Positions 18,086-32,000 of a stretch of DNA of 64,000 nucleotides are shown piece by piece. Made by a program: the position numbers and the translations under genes. The notes below the pieces were generated by a model. The model was not told the origin of the DNA. It saw nothing but the letters and a program-made list of their open reading frames with translations, and did no database searches. Source of the DNA: Planctomycetota bacterium (GTDB lineage Bacteria > Planctomycetota > UBA8742 > UBA2392); contig JADKGX010000001.1 of NCBI GenBank assembly GCA_016722065.1, positions 372,001-436,000 on the forward strand, in the 5' to 3' direction. Each line of letters begins with the position of its first letter. The first letter of the stretch is position 1.

Positions 18086-18205
18086 TGGCCTTGTCCTCTT
18101 TGTTCGCCTTGCGGCGGTTCTGATTTGCGAGTCCGGTGCTTCAGGTTCGAGGCAGGGTTTGCGGCTGTGGCCGCCAAACCCCGCCCCGGAACTCCTGTCA
18201 GGTTG

Positions 18206-21937
<3,732 letters not shown>

Positions 21938-21989
21938 GGTTTGGCCTCGATCAAGTCGTTTTGAAACCGTTTGCGGGCACCGCCCGCCA

Positions 21990-22030
21990 ACGCAAAAAAG
22001 GGCCCCCCTGGCGGGGAGCCAGGTGCCCTT
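21990..22030 (-). terminator. Attenuator-like hairpin upstream of rpoB
   Basis: On the minus strand an imperfect hairpin (inner stem CCTGGC / GCCAGG, outer stem AAGGGC / GCCCTT, separated by an internal loop) is followed by a run of T. It sits about 50 bases before the rpoB start. A partial terminator between rplL and rpoB is known in E. coli, where it sets the ratio of ribosomal protein to polymerase, and this could act in the same way. Confidence 0.65.
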
Positions 22031-22160
22031 GCTTCGTGCCGCCCGCTGTCTCGGGTTGACGCCGCCTTCCCCTGCCGGCGAGTGTCAATCCATCTGTGCG
22101 CGGGCCTGCCAATGCTGGATGTCCTGCCCAAAACAACGCCGGACAGTGGCGTTCTATTCC

Positions 22161-22195
22161 ATTGCCGCCGGGGGCTGCGTGCCCCCGGCAGCAAT
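22161..22195 (-). other. Long hairpin directly after rplL
   Basis: A 15-bp stem with one mismatch (22161-22175 with 22181-22195, core GCCGGGGGC / GCCCCCGGC) closes a 5-base loop, 8 bases past the rplL stop. No T-run follows on the minus strand. It is a candidate for a processing or 3'-end stabilising structure of the rplJL message. Confidence 0.65.
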
Positions 22196-22203
22196 GAATC
22201 GAT

Positions 22204-22593
22204 TTACTTCAGTTCCACCTTGCCACCGGCGTCTTCCAGCTTCTTCTTCATGGCGTCGGCGTCGGCCTTGCCCACGTTTTCTTTCACGGGCTTGGGCGCT
22301 TCTTCCACCAGCTTCTTGGCTTCGGCCAGGCCGAGACCCGTGATTTCACGGACGACCTTGATGACCGGAATCTTCTTGGCCTCATCGGTGATACCGGTGA
22401 GGACCACGTTGAATTCGGTCTTGGCCGCAGCGGCCGGAGCCGCGGCAGCGCCGCCGCCAGCCGCCACAGCGACCGCAGCCTGAGCCTTGACGTCGAACTT
22501 TTCTTCGAACGCCTTCACGAAGTCACGAACCTCAAGGAGGTTCCATGTCGCGACTTCATCCAGAACCTTCGTTACTTTTTCTGCAACTGCCAT
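22204..22593 (-). CDS. rplL: Ribosomal protein bL12 (L7/L12)
   Basis: Stalk protein that recruits translational GTPases. The 129 residues show the N-terminal dimerisation part (LDEVATWNLLEVRDFVKAFEEKF), the Ala/Gly hinge (about 38-57), and the C-terminal domain with KIPVIKVVREITGLGLAEAKKLVE (about 73-96). Length is normal. It is separated from rplJ by 165 bases that contain an inverted repeat, longer than the usual short gap. Confidence 0.97.
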   Translation of the reverse strand: MAVAEKVTKVLDEVATWNLLEVRDFVKAFEEKFDVKAQAAVAVAAGGGAAAAPAAAAKTEFNVVLTGITDEAKKIPVIKVVREITGLGLAEAKKLVEEAPKPVKENVGKADADAMKKKLEDAGGKVELK

Positions 22594-22613
22594 GACTGTC
22601 TCCCTGGATTGCG

Positions 22614-22752
22614 GCTTTTGGATTTTGGACTTCGGATTTCGGCCTTACCTTCAAGCCGCTTGATCCCCGTCCTGCTCCGCAATCACCCTGTTATGTTCGA
22701 CTTGGATTCCGACCCTGGCACCATTCCAAAATCCGAAATCCAAAATCCAAAA
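22614..22752. repeat. Inverted repeat of dispersed type between rplJ and rplL
   Basis: The left arm near 22614-22641 (TTTTGGATTTTGGACTTCGG) and the right arm near 22725-22752 (CCAAAATCCGAAATCCAAAA) are inverted copies over about 27 bases with two or three mismatches, about 85 bases apart. They lie inside the rplJ-rplL spacer and would let the transcript fold into one large stem. The AT-rich word GGATTTTGG is unlike the surrounding GC-rich DNA. Confidence 0.75.
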
Positions 22753-22758
22753 TGCTGT

Positions 22759-23307
22759 CTATTTTCCGGCCTTTTCCAGCTTGGCTTCCAGTGCCGCAAA
22801 GCCCCAAAGCAGGCGTGCATACCCGGCCTGCAGGGTTGCTGCCAACTTCTGCGGACCCGCCTGGAAGGCAGCTGCCATCTGACCCAGCAGCTCTGCGCGC
22901 GAAGGCAGGGTGGCAATCTGCGCCACGCCGCTTTCGTCCAGAACGTCGGGGCCCATCAGGCCGCCCTTGACCTTGATCGTGTCCTTGTTGGCAACCAGCC
23001 ATTTGGTCGCAAACTTGGCCGCATCAATGGCACCATCAGCGCCGAAAATCAGGCCCGTGGTGCCCTTGAAAACCAACCGGGCCGATTCGTGCGTTACCAG
23101 TTGCTTGAGTCCGGCATCCTTCAGCGCGTGCAGGGCAATCCGGTTCTTGACCACTTCCATGGTCAGGCCCGACTTGCGCAGTTCGCTGCGGAACTCCGCC
23201 ATTTTTTCGCTGTTGAGGCCACTGGGGTCGACCACGACAGCTTCACTGACTTTGCCCAGCGCGTGCTGGTATTGCTGGGCAAGCATTGTGTTCAGTTCGT
23301 TGGGCAT
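22759..23307 (-). CDS. rplJ: Ribosomal protein uL10
   Basis: Base of the ribosomal stalk, which binds L11 rRNA and the L12 dimers. It has 182 residues, slightly longer than the usual 165-175. Motifs: KVSEAVVVDPSGLNSEKMAEF at the start, LRKSGLTMEVVKNRIALHAL (about 46-65), and the C-terminal helix that carries L12 (LLWGFAALEAKLEKAGK). It follows rplA. Confidence 0.95.
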   Translation of the reverse strand: MPNELNTMLAQQYQHALGKVSEAVVVDPSGLNSEKMAEFRSELRKSGLTMEVVKNRIALHALKDAGLKQLVTHESARLVFKGTTGLIFGADGAIDAAKFATKWLVANKDTIKVKGGLMGPDVLDESGVAQIATLPSRAELLGQMAAAFQAGPQKLAATLQAGYARLLWGFAALEAKLEKAGK

Positions 23308-23354
23308 ACTTTGCTTTCTCGCGTCCTGGCGCAGGCAATCACGGGCCAGGCCCG

Positions 23355-24056
23355 TTAGACCTGCTGCGACTCGACGACCACATTGATTCCCGGCGTCATG
23401 GTCCCGGCGACGCTTACCCGCTCGACGAAATTGCCCTTCACGCTGGTCGGGCGAAGGTTGGTGATGTGTTGCAGCAAGTGGCGAAGGTTGTCGCCAAGCT
23501 TGCCCTTTTCAAAGCTGCGCTTGCCGATACCGACGTGAATGTTGCCACCCGCATCGGTGCGATACTCCAGGCGGCCGCCGGCGAATTCCTTCACCGCTGT
23601 CACGATGTCTTCCGTGACTGTGCCGGCCTTTGGCGTGGGCATCAGGCCCTTGGGGCCCAGCACCTTGCCCAGCTTGCCAACGTGGCGCATCTGGCTTGGG
23701 TGAGCAATGGCTTTGTCAAATTCCAGCCAGCCATCTTCAATCTTCTTGGCCAGTTCTGCGCCGCCAACCGCAATGGCGCCAGCGGCCAGAGCTTTCTCGG
23801 CCAGGTCGCCTTCGACAAACGCGATCACGCGTGCTGACTTGCCAATACCGTGCGGCAGCGAAATCGCGCCGCGCAGGTTCTGGTCGGCCTTGCGCGGGTC
23901 GACATTCAGCTTGACCGCCACGTTGACGGTTTCGTCAAACTTGGTCTTCGGAAACTTGGCCAGCACGTCGAAGGTTTCCTCGATCGTGTAGCGCTTGTTG
24001 ACGTCCACGACCTTGGCGGCCTGCTGGTAACGCTTGCTGCGAATCTTCAGTGCCAT
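23355..24056 (-). CDS. rplA: Ribosomal protein uL1
   Basis: L1 stalk protein that helps deacylated tRNA leave the E site. It represses the L11 operon in E. coli. Its 233 residues include SKRYQQAAKVVDVNKRYTIE, KFDETVNVAVKLNVDPRKADQ (about 37-57), GLMPTPKAGTVTEDI (about 137-151), and the C-terminal NVVVESQQV. It lies between rplK and rplJ. Confidence 0.97.
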   Translation of the reverse strand: MALKIRSKRYQQAAKVVDVNKRYTIEETFDVLAKFPKTKFDETVNVAVKLNVDPRKADQNLRGAISLPHGIGKSARVIAFVEGDLAEKALAAGAIAVGGAELAKKIEDGWLEFDKAIAHPSQMRHVGKLGKVLGPKGLMPTPKAGTVTEDIVTAVKEFAGGRLEYRTDAGGNIHVGIGKRSFEKGKLGDNLRHLLQHITNLRPTSVKGNFVERVSVAGTMTPGINVVVESQQV

Positions 24057-24170
24057 GCTTTCTCCCGGCAGTGATGCTTATTCTGTCTTCTGCCAATATG
24101 GGTCTGGCTGCCCCTGGGCGGCCATTCCCTTGCCCCACGCCGACAGTCCGCGCGGGCAGAACCTGGTTCG

Positions 24171-24590
24171 TTAGCCCTTGACCTTGACGCCCATGCTGCG
24201 GGCGGTACCCGCAATCACGCGGGCGGCAGCTTCCACGCTGCCTGCATTCAGGTCGTTCATTTTGATCTTGGCGATTTTTTCAAGCTGGGCCTGGGTAATC
24301 TCGCCAGCGCCTTCGCGGCCCGGTGTCTTGCTGCCGCTTTTGAGCTTGAGTTCCATCTTGATCAAAATGCTGGCCGGCGGGCTTTTGATGATGAAGGTGA
24401 ACGAGCGGTTTTTGTAAATGCTGATTTCGATGGGCAGGATCATGCCCATGCGATCGCGCGTCTGGTCGTTGAAGCGCTTGACGAAATCCGCAATGTTCAC
24501 GCCGTGCTGGCCCAAGGCCGGACCAACCGGGGGTGCCGGTGTAGCCTGGCCACCGGGGCACTGCAACTTGACTTTGGCGGTGACTTCCAT
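24171..24590 (-). CDS. rplK: Ribosomal protein uL11
   Basis: GTPase-centre protein and thiostrepton-site component, 139 residues. It has the conserved GQATPAPPVGPALGQHGVNI (about 14-33) with the proline pair of the N-terminal domain, and a C-terminal rRNA-binding domain ending TARSMGVKVKG. It follows nusG and opens the rplKAJL series. Confidence 0.97.
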   Translation of the reverse strand: MEVTAKVKLQCPGGQATPAPPVGPALGQHGVNIADFVKRFNDQTRDRMGMILPIEISIYKNRSFTFIIKSPPASILIKMELKLKSGSKTPGREGAGEITQAQLEKIAKIKMNDLNAGSVEAAARVIAGTARSMGVKVKG

Positions 24591-24674
24591 GTCTGCTTCT
24601 CCTTGGCCGTACCAGCGGCTTTCGCCTCCGGCCGAATGCTGCCTGATTCGGGCGGCAACCAGGCCGCCCCTGCG

Positions 24675-25250
24675 TTAGACCTTTTCGACCTGCCAGTGTT
24701 CCAGTTCGACGGGTGTGGGGCGGCCGAAAATCGTTACCGTCACCTGCACAACGCCCTTTTCCGGGTCAATCTCTTCTATCGTGCCTTCGAAGCCGTCAAA
24801 GGGGCCGTCCTTGATCTTCACGGCGTCGCCCTTGCCGAACTCCACTTTCATTACCGGTTCTTCGCCGGCTTCCACGGGTGTGGAGAGTCGCAATACCTTG
24901 CGCACGTCTTCTTCACTCATGGGCACAGGCTTGTCGCGGTCTCCCACAAAATCGCCAACCCCGGGGGTCTCGCGAATCAGGTGGTAGGCCTCGCCGTTGA
25001 CGACCCAGCGCTGGTCGGCGTCTTCGGCGCGATTTTCGTCGGTTTCAATCTCGAGGTACAGGTAGCCCGGGTGGCTCTTGCGCTTGCGTTCGCGCTTCTT
25101 GCCGCCCTTGATTTCCTGCACGGTTTCCGTCGGGATGACCATTTCGCCAAACAATGCTTCCAGACCACGCGCCTTGACGCGTTTCTGCAGGTTCTCTTTG
25201 ATCTTCTCCTCGCGCGAACTCTGCACGCGGAGTACGTACCACATCTTCAT
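24675..25250 (-). CDS. nusG: Transcription elongation/termination factor NusG
   Basis: Links RNA polymerase to the ribosome or Rho. The NGN domain starts MWYVLRVQSSREEKIKENLQ, and the C-terminal KOW domain reads FGKGDAVKIKDGPFDGFEG (about residues 129-147 from this start). I start at 25250 (MKMWYVLRV), which has a GGGAG box upstream. An ATG at 25274 overlaps the secE stop (TAATG) and would add 8 residues by translational coupling; either is possible. The product has about 191 residues with a slightly longer, basic central linker (GGKKRERKRKSH). Confidence 0.95.
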   Translation of the reverse strand: MKMWYVLRVQSSREEKIKENLQKRVKARGLEALFGEMVIPTETVQEIKGGKKRERKRKSHPGYLYLEIETDENRAEDADQRWVVNGEAYHLIRETPGVGDFVGDRDKPVPMSEEDVRKVLRLSTPVEAGEEPVMKVEFGKGDAVKIKDGPFDGFEGTIEEIDPEKGVVQVTVTIFGRPTPVELEHWQVEKV

Positions 25251-25273
25251 CAGACCTGCGCTCCCTGTACCCA

Positions 25274-25819
25274 TTACTGCTTACCCTGGGCATCGTCTGC
25301 CTTGGGCGGATCCAGCCTGAGAACCATCGAGGCCAGGCGACCCCAGCCGGCTTGGCGCCACGTCTGGCCCTGCAGCATGCCAATACCCATGCTGAAGGTC
25401 AGGTCATACACCAACATGACCATGGCGAACCAGAAAACGAAATAAAGCACTACGGCTGTTGCGCGCTTGGCTTCCTTGCGGGGAGCCCACTTGACGCGCT
25501 TGAGTTCGGCTTCGGTTTCAATCAGCAGGTCGGCCACGCGGGGCTTGTTCAGAAACTTGCGCAGCCCGGCCAGGCCCAAGGTAAAGATCGCCAGCGCGAT
25601 CAGAAAGCTCAGTGTGATCCATTCCGTCAACGTGCCGCCGGTGGTCACCAGCGCCTTGCCAAACAGCGGGTTGTCCAACCCCAGCAGGCGGTCCAGGCGT
25701 GAGTTTCCGTACATCATGAAGGCGTAGGCGCTCCAGGCCACCAGCGCAAGCAGCAGAAACGTCGCTGCCATGCGGCTGCGTCGTCCTGCACCCCTGCGAT
25801 AGTTTTCGAACAAGGCCAT
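25274..25819 (-). CDS. secE: SecE preprotein translocase subunit, three-helix form
   Basis: Essential SecYEG component in the inner membrane. The start at 25819 gives MALFENYRRGAGRRSRM and 181 residues; the longer frame upstream runs through the tRNA-Trp gene and is rejected. Three membrane segments are visible: about 18-37, 67-90 and 135-158. The SecE signature lies before the last one (ELKRVKWAPRKEAKRATAVV). The usual one-helix SecE is 60-70 residues; this long form resembles E. coli but has a larger first half. It is coupled to nusG by TAATG. Confidence 0.9.
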   Translation of the reverse strand: MALFENYRRGAGRRSRMAATFLLLALVAWSAYAFMMYGNSRLDRLLGLDNPLFGKALVTTGGTLTEWITLSFLIALAIFTLGLAGLRKFLNKPRVADLLIETEAELKRVKWAPRKEAKRATAVVLYFVFWFAMVMLVYDLTFSMGIGMLQGQTWRQAGWGRLASMVLRLDPPKADDAQGKQ

Positions 25820-25882
25820 GGGTCGTCCTGCCTGAAAGTGTCCTGACTGCGCCTGCCTGACCTGCCACACTGCAAAAAAACC

Positions 25883-25958
25883 TGGCACGGCGGGAGGGAA
25901 TCGAACCCCCAACCTGCGGTTTTGGAAACCGCTGCTCTGCCAGTTGAGCTACCGCCGT
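25883..25958 (-). tRNA. tRNA-Trp(CCA)
   Basis: 76-base cloverleaf: acceptor ACGGCGG / CCGCCGT, D-arm GCTC...GAGC, anticodon stem GCGGT / ACCGC with loop TTCCAAA (anticodon CCA), T-loop TTCGATT, discriminator G, and encoded CCA. It sits between rpmG and secE, where many bacteria also place trpT. Confidence 0.97.
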
Positions 25959-26042
25959 GCAATGCGAGTCGGCAGTCCTCAGTCGGCAGCAAATCTGCCT
26001 TGCGCCGGGCTGCAGACCGCAACCGCAGCCTGCCAACTTGCG

Positions 26043-26210
26043 TTACTTTTTCTTTTCCTTGTGAATCGTGTGCTTACGCAGCTTGGAACTGTACTTCTTC
26101 AGCTCCAGCTTCTTGATGCCCTGTCCCTTGACGCGCTTTTGGGTGCGATAGTGCCGCACGCCGGTTTCGCTGCATTCCAGGAACACATACTCGCGATTGT
26201 CGCCTGCCAT
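26043..26210 (-). CDS. rpmG: Ribosomal protein bL33, zinc-free form
   Basis: 55-residue small protein reading MAGDNREYVFLECSETGV and onwards. The C-terminal half has the bL33 signature (KKLELKKYSSKLRKHTIHKE). Only one cysteine (residue 13) remains of the four found in zinc-binding bL33, so this is the cysteine-poor type. It lies between tuf and tRNA-Trp, a common place for rpmG just upstream of secE. A good GGAG-like box is not obvious, but the ATG follows GGAGAAACCC on the minus strand. Confidence 0.93.
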   Translation of the reverse strand: MAGDNREYVFLECSETGVRHYRTQKRVKGQGIKKLELKKYSSKLRKHTIHKEKKK

Positions 26211-26227
26211 GGGTTTCTCCGCGGCCC

Positions 26228-26266
26228 GAAGCCTGCGGCGACGGATGAAATCCGTCGCCGCGCTTC
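26228..26266 (-). other. Very stable hairpin between tuf and rpmG
   Basis: A perfect 12-bp stem GCGGCGACGGAT / ATCCGTCGCCGC (26235-26246 with 26250-26261) and a 3-base loop, extended by GAAGC / GCTTC after a 2-base bulge. It lies between the tuf stop and the rpmG start. No T-run is present, so it probably marks an RNA processing or 3'-protection site that separates abundant tuf message from rpmG. Confidence 0.7.
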
Positions 26267-26275
26267 AGGTTCGCA

Positions 26276-27475
<1,200 letters not shown>

Positions 27476-27638
27476 AGCTGGTTACCTCGTTATTCACCTG
27501 CACTGTTGTCTGCCCCTGTCGACACTCGCGACAGGCGGCCGTTACCCGTTTGCCGGCGCCGCTGCTTGTACACCCAAGCCGGCACCAGCCTTTGAAACCC
27601 TGCTGCCATCGCGCCTTACGGCTGCGCCTGGCGGAATC

Positions 27639-27713
<75 letters not shown>

Positions 27714-27936
27714 GTTTGCAGCACCTCCCCCGCCGTCAAAGGGGGAAGCCTTATGGCAACTTCCGGCGCGGCGTCAAGGACGGGAACGAAAACTGTTTTT
27801 CAGCGCACACCTTACGCGCCCCCTGCCCCGGCCTTGCCGCAACCCGAACGAACCGCAAACACTGCCACAACTGCAACCAAAACCGCTGACACACCTGCAT
27901 ACAGAACCGCAACTTCTCTGGCCGGCCGCTTAGGAC

Positions 27937-28011
27937 TGGAGCGGGCGATGGGGCTCGAACCCACGACCGTCTGCTTGGAAGGCAGATGCTCTACCACTGA
28001 GCTACACCCGC
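27937..28011 (-). tRNA. tRNA-Gly(UCC)
   Basis: 75 bases: acceptor GCGGGTG / CGCCCGC with one wobble pair, anticodon stem TCTGC / GCAGA, loop CTTCCAA (anticodon TCC), discriminator T, and encoded CCA. It corresponds to glyT of the E. coli tufB operon. Confidence 0.97.
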
Positions 28012-28080
28012 GTTACGTTCTGACCTGGCACATGCCACTTGCCGCCGGTATGGCCGCGTACCACAGGCCGCCTTTCAACC

Positions 28081-28167
28081 TGGTGGGCAGAGAAGGATTC
28101 GAACCTTCGAAGGCATAAGCCACCTGATTTACAGTCAGGCCCCTTTGGCCGCTTGGGTATCTGCCCA
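28081..28167 (-). tRNA. tRNA-Tyr(GUA)
   Basis: 87-base class II tRNA with a long variable arm: acceptor GGGCAGA / TCTGCCC, anticodon loop CTGTAAA (anticodon GTA), T-loop TTCGAAT, discriminator A, and encoded CCA. It corresponds to tyrU in the E. coli order. Confidence 0.97.
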
Positions 28168-28299
28168 CGGGGTCGAAAGCGTCTGTGCGCGAGGCCAAAC
28201 ACTCTTCAGATGTCAAACCGCGCCCTGCTGCCGCGGAAACACAACTTCGCATTTCAAACGCCGGCCTGGCAACCAGGGTTGCCCTGCCGGCGAATAGTC

Positions 28300-28374
28300 T
28301 GGAGCTGGCGGCGAGATTTGAACTCGCGACCGCTGGTTTACAAAACCAGTGCTCTACCGCTGAGCTACGCCAGC
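28300..28374 (-). tRNA. tRNA-Thr(UGU)
   Basis: 75 bases: acceptor GCTGGCG / CGCCAGC, anticodon stem CTGGT / ACCAG, loop TTTGTAA (anticodon TGT), discriminator T, and encoded CCA. First gene of the minus-strand supercluster. Confidence 0.97.
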
Positions 28375-28399
28375 GCGGCCACCCAAAAATGGCCGAGGG

Positions 28400-28427
28400 A
28401 ACATAGCAACGCCCCGTCAGCCTGCAA
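28400..28427 (-). promoter_or_regulatory. Putative promoter of the tRNA-tuf operon
   Basis: On the minus strand, TTGCAG (28422-28427) and TATGTT (28400-28405) have 16 bases between them, 25 bases before tRNA-Thr(UGU). A GC-rich stretch (CCCTCGGCC) follows the -10 box, where a stringent-control discriminator would be expected. Prediction only. Confidence 0.5.
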
Positions 28428-28521
28428 GAAGGAGACGCTTTGGGGTTGCACGGGCGGCCCCAAATGCGCGCGGCGCAGGCAGGTTTTCCGGATTCTGAAA
28501 TTGAATTCGGCCGCCCGGCGC

Positions 28522-28527
28522 TACTAT
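28522..28527 (+). promoter_or_regulatory. Possible -10 box for a leaderless transcript
   Basis: TACTAT ends 8 bases before the ATG at 28536. A weak -35 (TTGAAT, 28501-28506) stands at a 15-base spacing. If used, transcription would begin at or next to the start codon. Weak evidence. Confidence 0.3.
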
Positions 28528-28535
28528 TTCCGGCC

Positions 28536-29066
28536 ATGTGGCTTGCCATCTTCAAGTTCACGCGCTGGCTGTACAAGACGCTCAATGCAGACCTGGCGCC
28601 CTGGCAGATCGCCCTGGGGATTACGCTGGGAGCGCTGGCCGGCCTGCTGCCGCTTGGGCTTGGCACGCTTTGCGTCTTTATTGTGCTGCTGCTGGTCAAC
28701 GTGCATTTTGGCAGCGCCACCTTCAGCTTTGGCATGTTTCGCCTGTTGGGCTGGGCCTTGCAGGGCGCTGTGATACGGCCGCTGGGCGCCCGCGCGCTGG
28801 ACCTTTTGCCCCAGGCGCCGCTGATTGCGCTGGCACAAACGCCAGTCTTGAGCTGGCTGCGCCTGGACTATGAAGACGTGATGGGCGCAATCGCCCTGTG
28901 GTGCATTCTCGCAGCGCCAATGTTCTTTGCGTTGACATTCCTCTGGACGCGCTACCAGGCCAGGCTCAAGGGTAAGTGGGCCAAGTCGCGAACGCTGAAA
29001 TGGCTTTCCAAACTGTGGATTTTCAAAGTGGCCCGCTATGTCTTCATCGGAACCACCAGCAGTTAA
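28536..29066 (+). CDS. DUF2062-like membrane protein, TIGR03546-type
   Basis: 176-residue membrane protein, started at 28536 (MWLAIFKFTRWLYKTLNADL) because the frame upstream lacks conserved sequence. The N-terminal FTRWLYKTLNADLAPWQIALG resembles the TIGR03546 family, which is known to occur next to TIGR03545 proteins. Hydrophobic segments lie at about 22-46, 48-72 and 112-136. The stop overlaps the start of the next gene by 29 bases, so both are translated from one message. Biochemical role unknown; family recognition is from memory of the motif and the gene pair. Confidence 0.75.
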   Translation: MWLAIFKFTRWLYKTLNADLAPWQIALGITLGALAGLLPLGLGTLCVFIVLLLVNVHFGSATFSFGMFRLLGWALQGAVIRPLGARALDLLPQAPLIALAQTPVLSWLRLDYEDVMGAIALWCILAAPMFFALTFLWTRYQARLKGKWAKSRTLKWLSKLWIFKVARYVFIGTTSS

Positions 29067-32000
29067 ACCGGCGCCCGCGGCATCGGCCGCTCCCAAAAAG
29101 CGCCTGCTGCGGCTCAAGGCCGCCGTCGCCCTGCCGTTGCTGGTGGGCGCGGCGATTTTGGCCTACTGGTTCATGATTGACGGCATCGTTCGCGATGCGC
29201 TGCTTTCGCAATCCATCACGTATGCAGGCAAGGGCGGCAACGCAGAAGTCGAGAAAGTTTCGTTCACGATTTTCGGGCCCAAGTTGAAGGTCGAAAATCT
29301 GCGAGCCTGGCAAAATCTGCAAGACGGCAAGGAACACGAGGTCGTCTATGTAAAGGAAGCCGTCTTCGACATGGAGTTCTGGCCCCTGCTGGAGCGCCGC
29401 GTGGTGGTAAACCAGCTTACGGCTTCGCAAGTGCGCTGGCACTCGCCGGTAAGTGACAAGCCCGAGCCCGTGGTGCAGGACTCGCCCCCCACCGATACCA
29501 GCAACGGCACCTTGAACGATTACCTGAAACAGGCCCAGGATATTCTCAACAGCGAAGAACTGCGCACGGCCCTGGAATGGATAGACAAGCTCAAGCAATA
29601 CAACGACGAACACAACCAGACCGAACCCGAACCAGCACCAGCGGCCAACGAACCAGCCGCCAATCAGCCCGCCGTAACGGCCCCAGGCAATCAGCCCGCC
29701 GCGGGGCCGAATGCCGTGCCCGCAGAGACGCCGGCCGAGATAACCGCCGAGGAAGTTGAACTTGGCCCGGCGCGCCGGGCAGCCTACGTGGAAGACGCCC
29801 TGGCAAAGGCCGGATCGCAACCGCGTTTTGTGCTCAAGCTTGCCGGCGTTGATGAACTGAGCATCACCTGGGGAAGTGCTAAGAAAGAACGCTTTGCCCG
29901 CAAGGTCACCGACCTGCTGCTTTCGGCCCAGGACATCACGTCTGACCCCGTGGCCTACGGCAAGCCCATGCAATTCAAGGCGGAGGGAAACCTGGATGGC
30001 CAGGCCAACCGGCGCGTCGCACTGGGCCTCAAGATCCGCTTTGACGCCAAGGAACTGATGAAACTGGAACAGGTGGACAGCCTGGCCAGCCTGAAGACAT
30101 TTTCGCTCAAGGGTTTGGTCGATACCGCGTTGTTTGGCGACACGCTTTACGACTGCGGCATTTCACTGACGCATTTTTCTTCCGGCCACGTGGACTACGC
30201 CAGCCGCACGCGCCTGATGATTTCCGGCGGGATTGCGCCACCCGGTTTTGACAAGCCCGGCAAGGCCAGTTTCTCGCTGTGGTTTGGCGGCTATCGCAGC
30301 GACAAGGTGTGGACTGCTTTTGTGCCCAGCGGCATCGGGCTGCAGGTAGAGAACTTTCCGTTGCAGGGCCTGGCCAAGATGATTGGCGGCTCGCCCCTGC
30401 CGTTGCAGCAAGGCCCGGCCACGATCAGCTTCGGCACCTGCGACGCCCAGGGAAACTTTGGAACGCCCGAAGCCGCAATGACCTGGCACGACGGCATCAA
30501 GGTTCGACTGCGCCTGAACATTCAAGGCATGCGCTTTGCGGAAACCAAAGAGGCGCTGGGTGGCGCGCCAGGCGCGCTGGTGGTCAAAGGCCTGAACCGG
30601 GTTCTGGATGGCCTTGGCGGCCTGGACGTGATTGTGGGGTTTGAGGGCAGCAAGAGTCGCATCGCGTTGGACCTGCAACGCCCCGGGCTGCGCGCTTTTT
30701 TTGACGCGATTGTCAATGCACTCGAAGTAAACACCCAGGACCTTGAAGGATTGGTCGAACTGCCTTTTGCCCTGGACGGCAACGCAAGAATCGGCCTGAC
30801 CAGCGTCAATGCCGATGGCAGCAAACGCGACCCCAAGTTGACCATCAGTGGCGAGGCCCGGCATGACCTGAATGACCTGCGCGTGGCGTTGAACCTCAGC
30901 GGCGTGAATCTTCAGCCCAAAGCCGGCCAGGACAAGATTCTGGGCCTGCCCGCGCAGGACTTCTGTCGCGCCTTCAACGCGTTTCTGGGCCAGGAAGGCG
31001 GCCTGCAGTTACGCACGCGCATTTTTGACGCCAAAGGAAGTTTCAGCCCGGCGCTGGAAAGCCCCGGTGTGCGCGGGCTGGTTGACGCGCTGGCGGGGGT
31101 GCTGAGTTATTCCGGCGCCCAGATCAACAGCCAGTTCGACCTGCCGATGACGATTTCGCCCGAAGCCACGGTGCGCTGTGCCAGCGTCGACGCCGACGGC
31201 ACCGTGCGCGGCTTGCACAGCGCGGGCGCCGACAGCGACAGCTTGAGCGGCCTGCGCCTTGTGTTGAAGACAGACAAACTGCGTGTCGCGCCGAAGCCGG
31301 GCCAATCCACTATCTGGGGCTTGCCGGCTGCGGACTTCTGCGCTGCCTTCAACGACTTTGCCAACACGCCGGACGGCGCCGGTCTGGCGTTCACATTCGG
31401 CATCTTTGACGACAAGGCCGTGTTTGCACCATCGTTGGTCAGCCCCGGTGCGCGCGGGCTTGTCGACGCGCTGGCCGGCGTGATGCGCTATTCAGGTGCT
31501 GCAATCAACAGCCAGTTCAAGCTGCCGGTCAACATCAACGCCGATGCCGTAATTCGGCTGCAAAGTGTTAACCCTGACGGCAGCGTGCGCGGGCTTGCCA
31601 GCCCCGGTGCCGACAGCATGAACCTTTCGGGCCTGCGGCTGCGCCTGCAATCGGACAACCTGAAGGTTTCTCCCAAGCCGGGCGAAAGCACGGTGTGGGG
31701 CCTGCCCGCGGCTGAATTCTGTGAGGCCTTCAACAGCTTTGCTACCAGCGAGGGCGGCAAAGGCCTGGCTTTCACCTTTGCCGTGATGGACGCACAGAAC
31801 ACGTTTTCGCCGTCGCTGGTCAGCCCAGGAGCGCGCGGACTCGTGGATGCGCTGGCCGGGGTGTTGAGCTATTCGGGCGCCCAGGTGAACCAGAAATTCA
31901 GTCTGCCCGTCAGTGTGCCTGCTGAGACCCGCTTTCGTGTCAGCAGCGTTGACGAAAAGGGCAGCGCACGGGGCTTGAACAGCCCGGGCGCAGAAAGCAT

